DNA from: Caldifarciminota bacterium
Lineage (GTDB): Bacteria; Hydrothermota; Hydrothermia; B15-G9
Length of the DNA stretch: 54,355 nt
Reading direction: 5' to 3'
Assembly: GCA_015489175.1 (NCBI GenBank)
Contig: WGAI01000001.1
Span: forward strand, 1 to 54,355
This document shows positions 46,031-54,355 of this stretch, one piece after another (position 1 is the stretch's first letter; every line of letters begins with the position of its first letter). The position numbers were made by a program, and so were the translations under genes. The notes below the pieces were generated by a model, which made no database searches, was not told the origin of the DNA, and worked only from the letters and a program-made list of their open reading frames with translations.

Positions 46031-47176
46031 TCAAATGACCGCCTTCTCGACCTTTATTTCCCCGCTCTTGAACCTTTTCTCGCTGAGAGGTTCGAGCGTC
46101 ATGGATGGTTTTCCAAGGACTATGAGTTCGGCCAGAAGCTGGGCGGTTTTTGGGCCGACCATAAAGCCGTGTCCGCTGAAGCCCACGGCCTGATAAAACC
46201 CCTCAACCTCAGACGAGCCGCCAATTATGGGCTGAGCATCAGGCGTCATGGCATACAGACCAGCCCATTGTCTGAGTATCCGCACATCATCGGCCAGAGG
46301 CATCACGGCTGCAAGCTTAGCCGCTATGTTTCTGAGGAAAGGAAAACTCGATTTTATGTTCTTGCTGTAAGGTTCCTCGGGATCACCATATCCCATGACG
46401 ATGCCGCCGGACATCTCCTGCCTGAAATAAATGCCGTGTTTGAACGATATGATGAGCGGATCAAAAAGCTTTCCAATCGGTTCGGTGACAGCAATCTCAT
46501 GCCTTTGAGGGTTTACGGGGAAATCAAGTCCTATCATCGAAGCGATATCTTTTGTCCATGCGTTCGTAGCATTCACAACGATCTCTGTATCAATCGTATC
46601 GCCCGTGTTCAATTTGACACCTTTGATTCTGGATTCTTTTGTCTGGATTCCGACAACCTCAGTTTTCAACGCAAATTCAACTCCCAGCCGTTGAGCTGCT
46701 TTGTAATAGCCGAATGTCACAAGGAACGGATTAGCATGTCCATCGGTCGGACAGTATGTTGCGGCCAGAAGGCCATCTGTGTTGATGTAAGGGACAACCT
46801 GCTTAGTCTCATAGGGATCAAGGAGTCTGACATCAAGGCCAAGCGATTGCTGAAGTTTCACCCTGCGCTTGAACCATTCTGCATCTTGTTCACGGTATGC
46901 AAGCAAAAGGTAACCGCCCTGATAATATTCTGTTGGAAAGCCAAGCTCGTCCTCTAACTGCTCGAATATCTTAACGCTGCCCATGGCAAGCTTGATGTTA
47001 TATTCGGAATCCCATTGTTGCCGTATTCCACCAGCACATCGCCCTGTCGAACCTGAACTTATGTAATTCTTTTCAACCACAAGGATGTCTTTGAACCCAA
47101 GTTTGGCCATGTAATATGCGGTGGCAGTCCCGATTATGCCACCGCCGATAATCACAGCACCATATCCCTCTTTCAT
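46031..47176 (-). CDS. FAD-dependent oxidoreductase (DAO/sarcosine oxidase beta type)
   Basis: A 381-residue D-amino-acid-oxidase-fold flavoenzyme. The FAD Rossmann motif is GAVIIGGGIIGTATAYYMA near the N-terminus; the family stretch SSGSTGRCAGGIRQQ and the C-terminal GFSGHGFMVGPKTAQLLAEL close the FAD site. This set matches sarcosine oxidase beta or proline dehydrogenase subunit-like enzymes that oxidise secondary amines. No alpha, gamma or delta subunit is near, so it may be a single-chain enzyme. GGGAGG lies before the ATG. The DUF1232 gene follows on the same strand. Confidence 0.9.
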   Translation of the reverse strand: MKEGYGAVIIGGGIIGTATAYYMAKLGFKDILVVEKNYISSGSTGRCAGGIRQQWDSEYNIKLAMGSVKIFEQLEDELGFPTEYYQGGYLLLAYREQDAEWFKRRVKLQQSLGLDVRLLDPYETKQVVPYINTDGLLAATYCPTDGHANPFLVTFGYYKAAQRLGVEFALKTEVVGIQTKESRIKGVKLNTGDTIDTEIVVNATNAWTKDIASMIGLDFPVNPQRHEIAVTEPIGKLFDPLIISFKHGIYFRQEMSGGIVMGYGDPEEPYSKNIKSSFPFLRNIAAKLAAVMPLADDVRILRQWAGLYAMTPDAQPIIGGSSEVEGFYQAVGFSGHGFMVGPKTAQLLAELIVLGKPSMTLEPLSEKRFKSGEIKVEKAVI

Positions 47177-47403
47177 AATGCCTCCCTCAAGAAATTCGAG
47201 TTATATTTTGTCCCAAACCATCCCCAAACTCAAGGGAGACAGGTCACGACTGTAAAATCACATCGCAAAGGTTTCCCGTCAGGCCTTAAAACAGCTCCTC
47301 CGATGCAATGGAAAGAACCAATTTCGGCTGAGATGTGAGTTTAGGAGCAGGGGAGGGGTTTATCTGGAAATTGAAACACTGTTGATAGCTTTCTAAGGCA
47401 GGG

Positions 47404-47443
47404 TAGAGCCAAGAGACCTCAAAATTTGGGGATGTCGGCTCTA
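47404..47443 (-). other. Hairpin at the 3' end of the metallohydrolase gene
   Basis: On the minus strand TAGAGCC (starting with the stop codon at 47443) pairs with GGCTCTA at 47404-47410, enclosing a second short stem CCCCA/TGAGG. No T-run follows, so a Rho-independent terminator is not certain; it could stabilise the mRNA end. Confidence 0.5.
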
Positions 47444-48145
47444 AATCTCCAGTTCAAACCCCACGCCAACATCGACGAACCTGTTGCCAAACCTCCTGCG
47501 AATGATTTCCCTCGCTCTGGCCCCTGTGCAGTGGCATGGGGCAACCTGTCCGACGCCCAGGTCGAACAGAGCGTCGGCAATTACCGACACATTCGACGGG
47601 GAGAAGCCGCCCAAATGGAATCCTCCGACCACAAATTGCGGTGGCCGACCAATTATTTCGATAAACCGCTCAACGATTTTGACTATTCCGGGATGCGAAC
47701 ATCCCACGACCAGCACTTTGCCGTCAACTATCAACGAGTGTTCCTTAAGGGAGCTGCCAGCATCCATTGAGCCCGTGCTGACATATCCGTCCAGAATTTC
47801 GGTCGGTGACGCTCCGATCCCTATAAATTCGCCGCCATACATTTCTATCCTTCTATCAATCATCGGAGGAGCAGGCGATGGGCCGTAAATACAAGCCGCT
47901 TCAGTATCTTTCATGAGCTCCCACAGCCCGCCCGTATGGTCCCAATGCCAGTGCGAGATGAAGATGTGTTTTACGGCGCTGAGGTTCAGTCCCATCTTAC
48001 GGGCATTGTCGAGCAGAATATCGGCCTTGCTGCCGGTATCGAAAAGTATCTGCGTGCCGTTTCTCTCGACAAGGGTAGAAAATCCCCATCCAGTTACAAG
48101 ATCCTTTCTGTATAGATAGTTGTCGAAGATAACTTTCAGTTTCAT
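47441..48145 (-). CDS. Metallo-beta-lactamase-fold hydrolase (COG1237 type)
   Basis: A 234-residue MBL-fold enzyme of the group that includes RFA-P synthase-like 7,8-dihydropterin enzymes. Metal ligands: H65 and H67 with D69 and H70 in ISHWHWDHTGG, the late CSHPGIVKIV segment, and CHCTGARARE near the C-terminus, all at the right spacing. The family forms phosphoribosylaminobenzene-linked pterins in methanogens but has uncertain roles in bacteria. No Shine-Dalgarno sequence is seen before its ATG. The 264 bases beyond it hold only a hairpin. Confidence 0.88.
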   Translation of the reverse strand: MKLKVIFDNYLYRKDLVTGWGFSTLVERNGTQILFDTGSKADILLDNARKMGLNLSAVKHIFISHWHWDHTGGLWELMKDTEAACIYGPSPAPPMIDRRIEMYGGEFIGIGASPTEILDGYVSTGSMDAGSSLKEHSLIVDGKVLVVGCSHPGIVKIVERFIEIIGRPPQFVVGGFHLGGFSPSNVSVIADALFDLGVGQVAPCHCTGARAREIIRRRFGNRFVDVGVGFELEI

Positions 48146-48281
48146 CGTGGAATATTATGAGCCCAGTAAAAAATCCTTACAAGGCTTCGAGAAACATCGC
48201 AAAATGAGTAATAACGAGGCAGGGCTTTGATACAGGAACTGGCTTATAATAACGGCCTCCAAAACTCAGAGGGTGATAAAC

Positions 48282-49529
48282 ATGGTCGAAGAAAAGATAT
48301 TTGCCCCCATTGAAGACGCAATTGAGGACATAAAACAGGGCAAGATGGTTATTGTGGTCGATGATGAGAACAGGGAAAATGAGGGCGATTTCATCATGGC
48401 AGCTGAGAAGGTCACACCTGAAGCCATAAATTTCATGGCCAAATACGGTCGAGGTTTGATCTGCCTTGCCCTTACAGAAGACAGATTTCACGAGCTCCAG
48501 CTTGACCTGCCAATAGCCAACACATCGAAGCACGGCACCAATTTCGGCATCCCGATAGATGCCAGAGATGGCACTACCACAGGAACTTCAGCTTATGACC
48601 GTGCCGTAACAATCCTGAAAGCCGCCGATCCATCATCCAGACCTGAAGATTTTGCAAAACCGGGGCATGTTTACACTCTGATGGCCAAAAACGGAGGTGT
48701 TTTGCGTCGTGCAGGCCATACGGAGGCGTCGGTTGACCTTGCTCGTCTTGCAGGGTTGCAGCCTGCTGGCGTGCTTTGTGAGGTGATGGATGAGGACGGC
48801 TCAATGGCTCGCCTGCCAAAACTGATCGAGGTGGCCAATAAATTCGATCTAAAGATCATCTCGATAGCCGACCTGATAGAATACCGAAGGAAACGGGAAA
48901 AGCTGATCGAGAAGGTCGTCGAGGTCAATCTCCCGACGCGATGGGGCTTTTTCAGGCTCCACGCATACCGTGACATACTCACAGACGAGGTCCATGTTGC
49001 CCTTGTCAAAGGCGATGTGCGCGGCAAAGAGAATGTGCTCGTGCGTGTGCATTCGGAATGCCTGACAGGCGATGTTTTCGGCTCTCTCAGGTGTGACTGC
49101 TACGATCAGTTGCACGCTGCGATGGAGATGATAAACAAAGAGGGGCTTGGCGTTCTGGTTTACATGCGGCAGGAAGGGCGCGGGATCGGGCTTCTCAACA
49201 AACTCAAGGCGTATCGGCTTCAGGAGATGGGGCTGGACACGGTTGAAGCCAACGAGGCGCTCGGCCTTCCGGCTGACCTAAGGGATTACGGCATCGGCGC
49301 ACAGATACTGGTTGACCTCGGGCTTTCGACGATAAGACTTATAACGAATAACCCAAAGAAAATAATCGGGCTTCAGGGCTACGGGCTGAAAATCGTCGAG
49401 CGTGTGCCCGTAGTCATCCCGCCTCATGAACATAACCTGAAATATCTTTTGACGAAGCGCGAAAAACTTGGCCACATGCTCGGAGACATAGAAAAACTTT
49501 ATCATCCCAATAAGGAGGACCAAAAATGA
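48282..49529 (+). CDS. ribBA: Bifunctional 3,4-dihydroxy-2-butanone-4-phosphate synthase/GTP cyclohydrolase II
   Basis: Catalyses the two entry steps of riboflavin synthesis. The N-terminal RibB domain (about 1-205) has [20 protein letters not shown] and the [20 protein letters not shown]-like [20 protein letters not shown]; the C-terminal RibA domain has the zinc ligands in [15 protein letters not shown] and [12 protein letters not shown]. The protein is 415 residues from the ATG at 48282; a GTG three codons earlier is in frame, but GAGGG is placed better for the ATG. A -10-like TATAAT lies at 48245-48250. It overlaps ribH by four bases. No FMN riboswitch is visible upstream. Confidence 0.97.
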   Translation: MVEEKIFAPIEDAIEDIKQGKMVIVVDDENRENEGDFIMAAEKVTPEAINFMAKYGRGLICLALTEDRFHELQLDLPIANTSKHGTNFGIPIDARDGTTTGTSAYDRAVTILKAADPSSRPEDFAKPGHVYTLMAKNGGVLRRAGHTEASVDLARLAGLQPAGVLCEVMDEDGSMARLPKLIEVANKFDLKIISIADLIEYRRKREKLIEKVVEVNLPTRWGFFRLHAYRDILTDEVHVALVKGDVRGKENVLVRVHSECLTGDVFGSLRCDCYDQLHAAMEMINKEGLGVLVYMRQEGRGIGLLNKLKAYRLQEMGLDTVEANEALGLPADLRDYGIGAQILVDLGLSTIRLITNNPKKIIGLQGYGLKIVERVPVVIPPHEHNLKYLLTKREKLGHMLGDIEKLYHPNKEDQK

Positions 49530-49990
49530 AAGTTTACAAAGGTCAGCTTGATGCACAGGGCTTGAGAATTGGCATAGTGGTGTCTGGTTTCAACGAGGTT
49601 GTCACAACCAGACTGCTTGATGGTGCGGTGGATGAGTTCAAGAAACTTGGCGGCTCTGAGGACGACATCGAGGTGTTCTGGGTGCCCGGTTCGTTCGAGA
49701 TCCCGCTTGTGCTGAAAAAACTGGCCACGACAGGCAAATACGATGGGCTTGTGGCGCTTGGCGCAGTTGTGCGCGGTGAGACACCACATTTCGACTTTGT
49801 CGCATCCGAGACCACAAAAGGCATTGCAAAAGTGATGCTGGACGAGAAAATACCGGTGGCTTTCGGCATCATCACGGCAGACGCCCTTGATCAGGCCATC
49901 GACAGGGCAGGCGGTAAGACAGGCAACAAGGGGAGACAGGCCGTTCAGGCAGTGGTAGAGACCATTCGGGTTATCGAAAACATAGAGTGA
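49526..49990 (+). CDS. ribH: 6,7-dimethyl-8-ribityllumazine synthase
   Basis: Condenses 3,4-dihydroxy-2-butanone-4-phosphate with the pyrimidine to lumazine, the product of the next riboflavin step; it forms pentamer-based shells in many bacteria. The 154-residue protein has the family stretch [19 protein letters not shown] and [20 protein letters not shown]-like [19 protein letters not shown] overlaps the ribBA stop (ATGA). Riboflavin synthase (ribE) and the reductase/deaminase (ribD) are not in the window. Confidence 0.97.
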   Translation: MKVYKGQLDAQGLRIGIVVSGFNEVVTTRLLDGAVDEFKKLGGSEDDIEVFWVPGSFEIPLVLKKLATTGKYDGLVALGAVVRGETPHFDFVASETTKGIAKVMLDEKIPVAFGIITADALDQAIDRAGGKTGNKGRQAVQAVVETIRVIENIE

Positions 49991-49994
49991 TCGA

Positions 49995-50936
49995 ATGGCT
50001 TCTCTAAGACGAAATGCCCAGCTGAAAGAACTGCTTGAAGACATATTAGGTTCCGAATTGGACGAATTCCTCAGGTGGATGGAGGCTCCACTTCAGGATG
50101 TCATCAGGGTCAACACTCTGAAAATCGATCGCGAAACCCTCTACAAACGGTTGACCTCTCAGGGATTTGAGCTTGAAGAGCTGGATTTCTACAGAGATGC
50201 GTTTCGCATAAAGAAGGCTCCGATGCCGCCGGGCAAGACGATTGAGCACTTTCTCGGCTATTTCTATGTCCAGGAAGTCGCCTCGATGCTCCCGCCCCTG
50301 ATACTTAACCCCGCCCCGGGCGAATATGTGCTTGACATGGCAGCTGCACCGGGGTCAAAGACCACTCAGATGGCTCAGATGATGGGTAACACGGGTGTGA
50401 TAGTGGCGAACGACATCAACTTTGAACGCATCAGGGCGTTGTCCCACAACATAGACAGGCTCGGCGTGCTAAATGTGATAGTGACTGAGTTTGACGGCTA
50501 CAAATTCGCTCACCTGACACCTGAGACCTTCGACAGGGTGCTGATCGATGCGCCATGTTCGGCAATAGGCACACTGCACCGCTCACAGGAGATTTTGAAG
50601 TGGTGGAGCTGGCAGAAGGTCGGGCGGCTAGTGAGAACTCAGCGGGGCCTGATACTTGCAGGTTACGATGCGCTGAAGCCCGGCGGAATTATGGTCTATT
50701 CGACCTGCACGCTCACACCTGAGGAGAACGAGGGGACTGTGGATTTCCTGTTGTCGAGGCACCCGGAGGCCGAGATTTTGGAGGTGCCAGATTTCGGGTT
50801 TGTGATGGACGACGGTCTACCGGGCTGGCGGAGGAAAACCTACAATCCAGAGGTCAGGAAAACGAAAAGGTTGTTGCCGCACAAGAACATGACCGAGGGC
50901 TTTTTCATCGCAAAAATCCGGAAACCGCCGATATAG
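49995..50936 (+). CDS. NOL1/NOP2/Sun family RNA cytosine-5 methyltransferase
   Basis: A 313-residue SAM-dependent m5C methyltransferase for tRNA or rRNA. The SAM site is VLDMAAAPGSKTTQMAQMM; motif IV DAPCSAIGT and motif VI YSTCTLTPEENEG hold the two conserved Cys, of which the YSTC one is the catalytic nucleophile. This short form lacks a long N-terminal NusB or PUA extension, resembling RsmF-like or archaeal-type members. It starts four bases after ribH with no good ribosome site, likely coupled by re-initiation. Confidence 0.93.
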   Translation: MASLRRNAQLKELLEDILGSELDEFLRWMEAPLQDVIRVNTLKIDRETLYKRLTSQGFELEELDFYRDAFRIKKAPMPPGKTIEHFLGYFYVQEVASMLPPLILNPAPGEYVLDMAAAPGSKTTQMAQMMGNTGVIVANDINFERIRALSHNIDRLGVLNVIVTEFDGYKFAHLTPETFDRVLIDAPCSAIGTLHRSQEILKWWSWQKVGRLVRTQRGLILAGYDALKPGGIMVYSTCTLTPEENEGTVDFLLSRHPEAEILEVPDFGFVMDDGLPGWRRKTYNPEVRKTKRLLPHKNMTEGFFIAKIRKPPI

Positions 50937-51058
50937 GGTTAACTACGACGCAATGTGATGTTGGACGGCGACACAACGGTTAGGGCTTATCTCTGACACA
51001 GGGCTTTAAGTATGTAGCTGTACTACAATTTGTTATATGAATCTCCAATGGGCTGGAA

Positions 51059-51249
51059 ATGAAAGCGATATATGATGGGAAATGGGTGTTGAGGACAAAT
51101 GCGGACATAGACACGAATGGTATGGTAAAGGTATACAGGGACTTATGGAAAGTTGAGGGGCATTCAGGGATTTGGGGGATGTATGGAGGGTGAGGGCGAT
51201 ATACCCCGGTGATTTTGCTGCTAAAGAAGAAATCCGCCGAGATAGATAG
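51059..51249 (+). pseudogene. Relic of an IS1634/IS4-type transposase
   Basis: The only gene-like part of a 500-base gap. One frame reads MKAIYDGKWVLRTNADIDTN then GMVKVYRDLWKVE, the C-terminal catalytic-region signature of IS1634-group transposases; after one base of shift the next frame continues AFRDLGDVWRVRAIYPGDF. The joined reading follows the family order, so a frameshift separates them. The N-terminal two-thirds and the terminal repeats are missing. The rest of 50937-51438 shows nothing else. Confidence 0.7.
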
Positions 51250-51438
51250 AATTATAAGAGTTTGGGGGATAAGACGGTCCGTCGGATCAAATGGATAGGG
51301 GGAAAAAAGCAGCACTTGACATCTGCTCAAGGAAGAGATTGTTGTAATCATCAACAACTTCTATGAGAAACAGGAGGCATTTCAACCCCAGACATGTTCA
51401 AGGTGAAACAGTTCCGTTAGAGGTCGTGGGGCACCCTA

Positions 51439-52848
51439 TCAATATGCCCCTTCTCCTTTTATCACGCATTTTATGGTTTTGATTATCAAAATGATGTCGA
51501 GCCAGAATGACCAATTAAGAACATACCACACATCAAGCTTTACCCTGAAATCGTAATCTGTGTCACTTCTTCCTGAGACCTGCCATAGCCCGGTTATCCC
51601 TGGCTTCACTCTAAAATAGAACTCAGCCTTATCCCTGTAATATTTCTCTATCTCATCTTTTACAACGGGTCTCGGACCTACGAAACTCATCTGTCCAAGT
51701 AGGACATTAAATATCTGGGGAAGCTCGTCTAAGGAGGTTTTTCTCAGAAACTTACCGATTTTTGTTACCCTTGGATCGTTTTTCAGCTTAAAGTTTCTTT
51801 CCCATTCCTTTCTCGCCAGTGGATCAGATTCGAGGATTTCCTTTAACCTTCTATCAGCATCCACATACATACTCCTGAATTTCAAGATCTTAAAGCTTTT
51901 GCCGTTGTAACCAATCCTTTCGTGGCTGAAAAAGATAGGGCCTTTCGAGTCAAGTTTTATTGCAACGCCAATTATCGCCATAAATGGTAGGAGAAATGGC
52001 AACAATATGATCGAAAATACGATGTCAAATGCCCTTTTCAAAGCCTTTTTCGGCGTTTTGAGGTTGTTATCGATCTTTACTAGAAAGAGCTGCTCCATGA
52101 AAAGTGGGAAAAATTCGCTATTGAGTACGGGTATCCCTCTAATGTTAGGAGCGATGAGCACAGTTTTGATATGGTTCTGAACCCTTCCTATCACCTTTAT
52201 GAGCTCATCTTTTGAAAGAGAAGGTGCGGCGATGGCGACTGCCCTTATGTCATTATCTCTCAGTATAATTTCGATTTCCTCCAAGCTGCCAATTACATTA
52301 AGCTTCTTTCCATTAACACGGATGGATTTTCCATTTTCATCTACGAAACCCACAACCTCATAACCGATGAACCTATTGTTCTTCAAAAATCCCGCAATCG
52401 ATTTTGCCATTTCCCCTGAACCTATAATCGCAAGCTTTTCTTTCCAGATACCAGCTTTGAAGAGCGCTGTTTTGCCGATGAACCTAAAAATAGGGAATGT
52501 AAATATACCATAAAGCCATAAAAATGCTAATGTTATCCATGATGTATCAACAGGTTTTCCTATTGATACAATGGCAAAGATAACGACGGTCGCTGCTGTG
52601 ATTGATTTCAATATCTCCCTTGTTTCATACCAGAATGGCAATCTCCTTGTGTAAAGTTTTCCATAAATAAAGAAAAGAACAAAAGTAAGCGCCATCCACC
52701 ACAGTTTGAAAAGATAAGAAGGGGAAAATTGAGAGTTAGCGGATAAGTGAAGTGCTTTTGTTGTAAGGAAAGCCAGAGTTAGGGATGCGTAAAACGCCAG
52801 AAGATCGAAAAGCAGAAGAAAGCTTTCACTTGCAAGATCTTTTTTCAA
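51439..52848 (-). CDS. Undecaprenyl-phosphate glycosylphosphotransferase (WcaJ/WbaP type)
   Basis: A 469-residue initiating glycosyltransferase of exopolysaccharide or O-antigen synthesis: it moves a sugar-1-phosphate from a nucleotide-sugar onto undecaprenyl phosphate. The N-terminal part has four hydrophobic helices, a CoA-binding-like Rossmann domain follows (KLAIIGSGEMAKSIAGFLK), and the C-terminal catalytic domain has KRAFDIVFSIILLPFLLPFM, FKILKFRSMYVDAD, RKTSLDELPQIFNVL and MSFVGPRPVV. Start is TTG at 52848 after GGAGGG at seven bases; no better ATG exists. It is the last complete large gene of the window. Confidence 0.95.
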   Translation of the reverse strand: MKKDLASESFLLLFDLLAFYASLTLAFLTTKALHLSANSQFSPSYLFKLWWMALTFVLFFIYGKLYTRRLPFWYETREILKSITAATVVIFAIVSIGKPVDTSWITLAFLWLYGIFTFPIFRFIGKTALFKAGIWKEKLAIIGSGEMAKSIAGFLKNNRFIGYEVVGFVDENGKSIRVNGKKLNVIGSLEEIEIILRDNDIRAVAIAAPSLSKDELIKVIGRVQNHIKTVLIAPNIRGIPVLNSEFFPLFMEQLFLVKIDNNLKTPKKALKRAFDIVFSIILLPFLLPFMAIIGVAIKLDSKGPIFFSHERIGYNGKSFKILKFRSMYVDADRRLKEILESDPLARKEWERNFKLKNDPRVTKIGKFLRKTSLDELPQIFNVLLGQMSFVGPRPVVKDEIEKYYRDKAEFYFRVKPGITGLWQVSGRSDTDYDFRVKLDVWYVLNWSFWLDIILIIKTIKCVIKGEGAY

Positions 52849-53086
52849 GTCAGGCCCTCCTTTATTTATCCAGGTTTCATATAGGTTTCAATTATATACT
52901 CAAGCGACGAAATTACGGGAACGTCGAACGATAGTTAAAAATAAAACTTAGGCGAGTCCTGACTTACAAGACTGCTACAAAGTTATGAAGAAACGGACTG
53001 GATGTGAAAGAGAGGAAGATGCTTGCGGCTGCTGTAGCTAAATATCTGGGGCTTGAATCACCACAAAGCGGTAGCTAAAACTTTGG

Positions 53087-53299
53087 CTATGCGCGGATAA
53101 ATAGATAGTAGCCAAAATAAAGGAATATTAAAACGATAATGACAAGAGTAACTCGGATGCTGATAGGGAGCGGAACAGAGAAGGCTATATACAAGCCACA
53201 AAGAGCCATGCCGAGGAAAACGATAATACCCAGATAACGGAACTTTTCACCTAACAGGGAAACGATAGCTAATAAGATGACCATTTCTCCCAGAGACAT
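53087..53299 (-). CDS. Small hydrophobic membrane protein
   Basis: A 70-residue protein with three hydrophobic segments (about 5-24, 24-43 and 47-68) and few charged residues. No family recognised and the ribosome site is poor. A second ATG five codons on is an alternative start. It stands beside the phage tape-measure relic on the opposite strand; a holin-like phage protein is possible but not shown. The 240 bases before it hold no gene I can defend; a short 24-codon frame (MKERKMLAAAVAKYLGLE, GTG at about 53006) is visible. Confidence 0.45.
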   Translation of the reverse strand: MSLGEMVILLAIVSLLGEKFRYLGIIVFLGMALCGLYIAFSVPLPISIRVTLVIIVLIFLYFGYYLFIRA

Positions 53300-53330
53300 A
53301 GCATGAAGAATTTACAAAGGTGAGAGGGAG

Positions 53331-53687
53331 ATGTCAATGGATACACTGCAGGTAGCTCTCATCATCCAAGGGGTAAACGAAGCGTCTTATGCGCTACGGG
53401 AGACGAGACAAGAGCTTAAGGAACTGTCGAAAGTTGCGAACGGGGAAGCTATTGCGCTTGAGAAATCGTTGAAGGCATAGCACAGGGTTGCTTTAGCGCC
53501 TGCGGCAATGGTTGCCACATCCCAACTATTATCAGGGAAAATAGAACGGCTTACGGTGGATTATCTTGAGTTTGATCAGGCAATACACGATGTGGGGACA
53601 GTGATGCCGTTAACAGGAGAGATTCTGAGAGAGATTACCAATCAGTTAGAAGAGGCATCCCGTGCTAATAGGATCCGTGCCAAATAA
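53331..53687 (+). pseudogene. Phage tail tape-measure protein N-terminal relic
   Basis: One plus-strand frame starts at ATG 53331 (alternative 53337, with GAGGG before it) and reads a tape-measure N-terminus (LQVALIIQGVNEASYALRE to KELSKVANG), then has a TAG at 53478-53480. In the same frame the continuation HRVALAPAAMVATSQLLSGK and VDYLEFDQAIHDVGTVMPLT matches the TP901-type tape-measure conserved region (the AFEQAMANVGAVTGAT-like segment). It ends at a TAA at 53685. The rest of the gene, normally several hundred codons more, is missing, and the CRISPR array begins within 30 bases. Confidence 0.72.
53651..53680. repeat. Degenerate CRISPR-like repeat at the array's distal end
   Basis: Aligned as a 30-base unit one spacer length (35 bases) before the first intact repeat, it matches 18 of 30 positions, including the run TAGGATCCGTG at 53669-53679. 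This is typical of the decayed last repeat at the leader-distal end of an array. It falls inside the tape-measure relic frame. Confidence 0.55.
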
Positions 53688-53715
53688 TCGGTGAACAATT
53701 ACCCTACGGAGTTCA

Positions 53716-54355
53716 GTTTCCATTCCTTGTAGGTAGGATCCGTGTTACCAGCCCCTCTATTTCGCTACTATCTAATTTAAAATGTTTCCATTCCTTGTAG
53801 GTAGGATCCGTGTTATCCGGGTTCCAGTTCTGTTCGTGTGGTGCAGTTGGGTTTCCATTCCTTGTAGGTAGGATCCGTGTGAGTCAGGATCCGGTGGATC
53901 GCGAATGGAAAAGAACACTAGTTTCCATTCCTTGTAGGTAGGATCCGTGTTCACTAATCGGCGGCCATAATGGACAAGCCATTCAGGTTTCCATTCCTTG
54001 TAGGTAGGATCCGTGTTCTATCAATAACACTTTTGTGTCACTCGTTATGAATCCGTTTCCATTCCTTGTAGGTAGGATCCGTGTTATGACCGCCTCTGGA
54101 ATAGGAAAGCCTCTCCGGGGTGTTTCCATTCCTTGTAGGTAGGATCCGTGTGTGTTGCCCTCGCTTTCTCCACGCCTGTAAGCTTTCCTGGTTTCCATTC
54201 CTTGTAGGTAGGATCCGTGTGCCGTTTCCAATTTCCGTTCCTCGACCGCCAATTGATACGTTTCCATTCCTTGTAGGTAGGATCCGTGTTGAAAAAGTGG
54301 CTGATTATTGTGGCTATACTGTTGCTTTAGTTTCCATTCCTTGTAGGTAGGATCC
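53716..54355 (-). CRISPR. CRISPR array, nine full repeats and a cut tenth
   Basis: Repeats of 30 bases begin GTTTCCATTCC and end GGATCCGTGT on the plus strand; nine are complete and identical (starts 53716, 53784, 53851, 53921, 53987, 54055, 54122, 54191, 54260) and the tenth starts at 54330 and is cut by the window edge. Spacers are 36-40 bases and all different. The reverse complement ends ATGGAAAC, the classic 3' end of type I-B/III repeats that becomes the crRNA 5' tag, so the array is probably transcribed leftwards with the leader beyond the right edge. No cas gene is in the window. Confidence 0.97.

Noticed and set aside
45998-46957. A 319-residue open frame on the plus strand
   Set aside because: Antisense to the FAD oxidoreductase, which has a clear Rossmann motif and ribosome site.
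34726-48215. A shared 16-mer AAAATGAGTAATAACG at about 34726 and 48200
   Set aside because: By rough count about one such match is expected by chance in a window this size; no other support.
48150-48281. Expected FMN riboswitch before ribBA
   Set aside because: None of the conserved riboswitch boxes is visible; the gene looks promoter-driven only.
53881-53920. A GGATCCG in spacer 3 resembling the repeat
   Set aside because: Seven bases is within chance; the spacer is otherwise unrelated to the repeat.
53983-54267. An open frame reading repeated HGSYLQGMET
   Set aside because: It is the translated CRISPR repeat, not a protein repeat.

Overview
The window is a typical chromosomal stretch of a Gram-negative bacterium, probably an uncultured and perhaps thermophilic lineage. 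The outer-membrane inference rests on a predicted beta-barrel-like secreted protein, several lipoproteins, a soluble lytic transglycosylase, and two large secreted proteins ending in type IX-secretion-like sorting domains. The mix of a TtuA-type tRNA thiolase, an endonuclease III-related monofunctional glycosylase and secreted glycogen-binding-fold proteins is reminiscent of candidate phyla such as WOR-3/Hydrothermae, but no rRNA or marker tree is available here, so this placement is only an impression.

Left part (1-20.6 kb): a frameshifted TPR-like gene cut by the window edge, ileS with its own terminator, a transposase relic, queA with a large unknown membrane protein, and a minus-strand run mnmG-thiL-nth-like-inositol monophosphatase-GT4 glycosyltransferase. 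Then come a lipoprotein divergent from a 788-aa secreted protein, and a minus-strand group valS-small membrane protein-YraN-MFS transporter.

Middle (20.8-41.8 kb): chrA, followed by a scar holding a decayed OLD-type ATPase/TOPRIM gene, then ttuA-like and xer genes, an ACR3/BASS transporter, and a DUF948-YtxH-gap operon. Next are a lipoprotein plus NapH-type polyferredoxin pair, a Na+/H+ antiporter with a CBS-domain partner, two adjacent secreted CBM48-fold proteins, a nitrilase-family amidase, an orphan MalG-type permease, a beta-propeller secreted protein, a large BTAD/TPR regulator, and a two-gene membrane protein/winged-helix module with a clear promoter and operator palindrome.

Right part (41.8-54.4 kb): lytic transglycosylase, an orphan FetB permease overlapping a GtrB-like glycosyltransferase, a DUF1232 protein, an FAD oxidoreductase, a metallo-beta-lactamase-fold enzyme, and the operon ribBA-ribH-NSUN methyltransferase. 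An IS1634-type transposase relic, a polyprenyl glycosylphosphotransferase, a small membrane protein and a phage tape-measure relic follow. The window ends inside a CRISPR array of nine complete 30-nt repeats plus a cut tenth. Repeat orientation implies transcription leftwards, with the leader and any cas genes beyond the right edge. The leader-distal end appears to run into the tape-measure relic through a degenerate repeat.

The most unusual items are the CRISPR/tape-measure junction, the decayed OLD-type defence gene with loss of its catalytic motifs, the CBM48 protein pair, the BTAD regulator whose ATPase site looks dead, and the regulator/membrane-protein module. I did not find a complete new multi-gene defence or metabolic system in this window.
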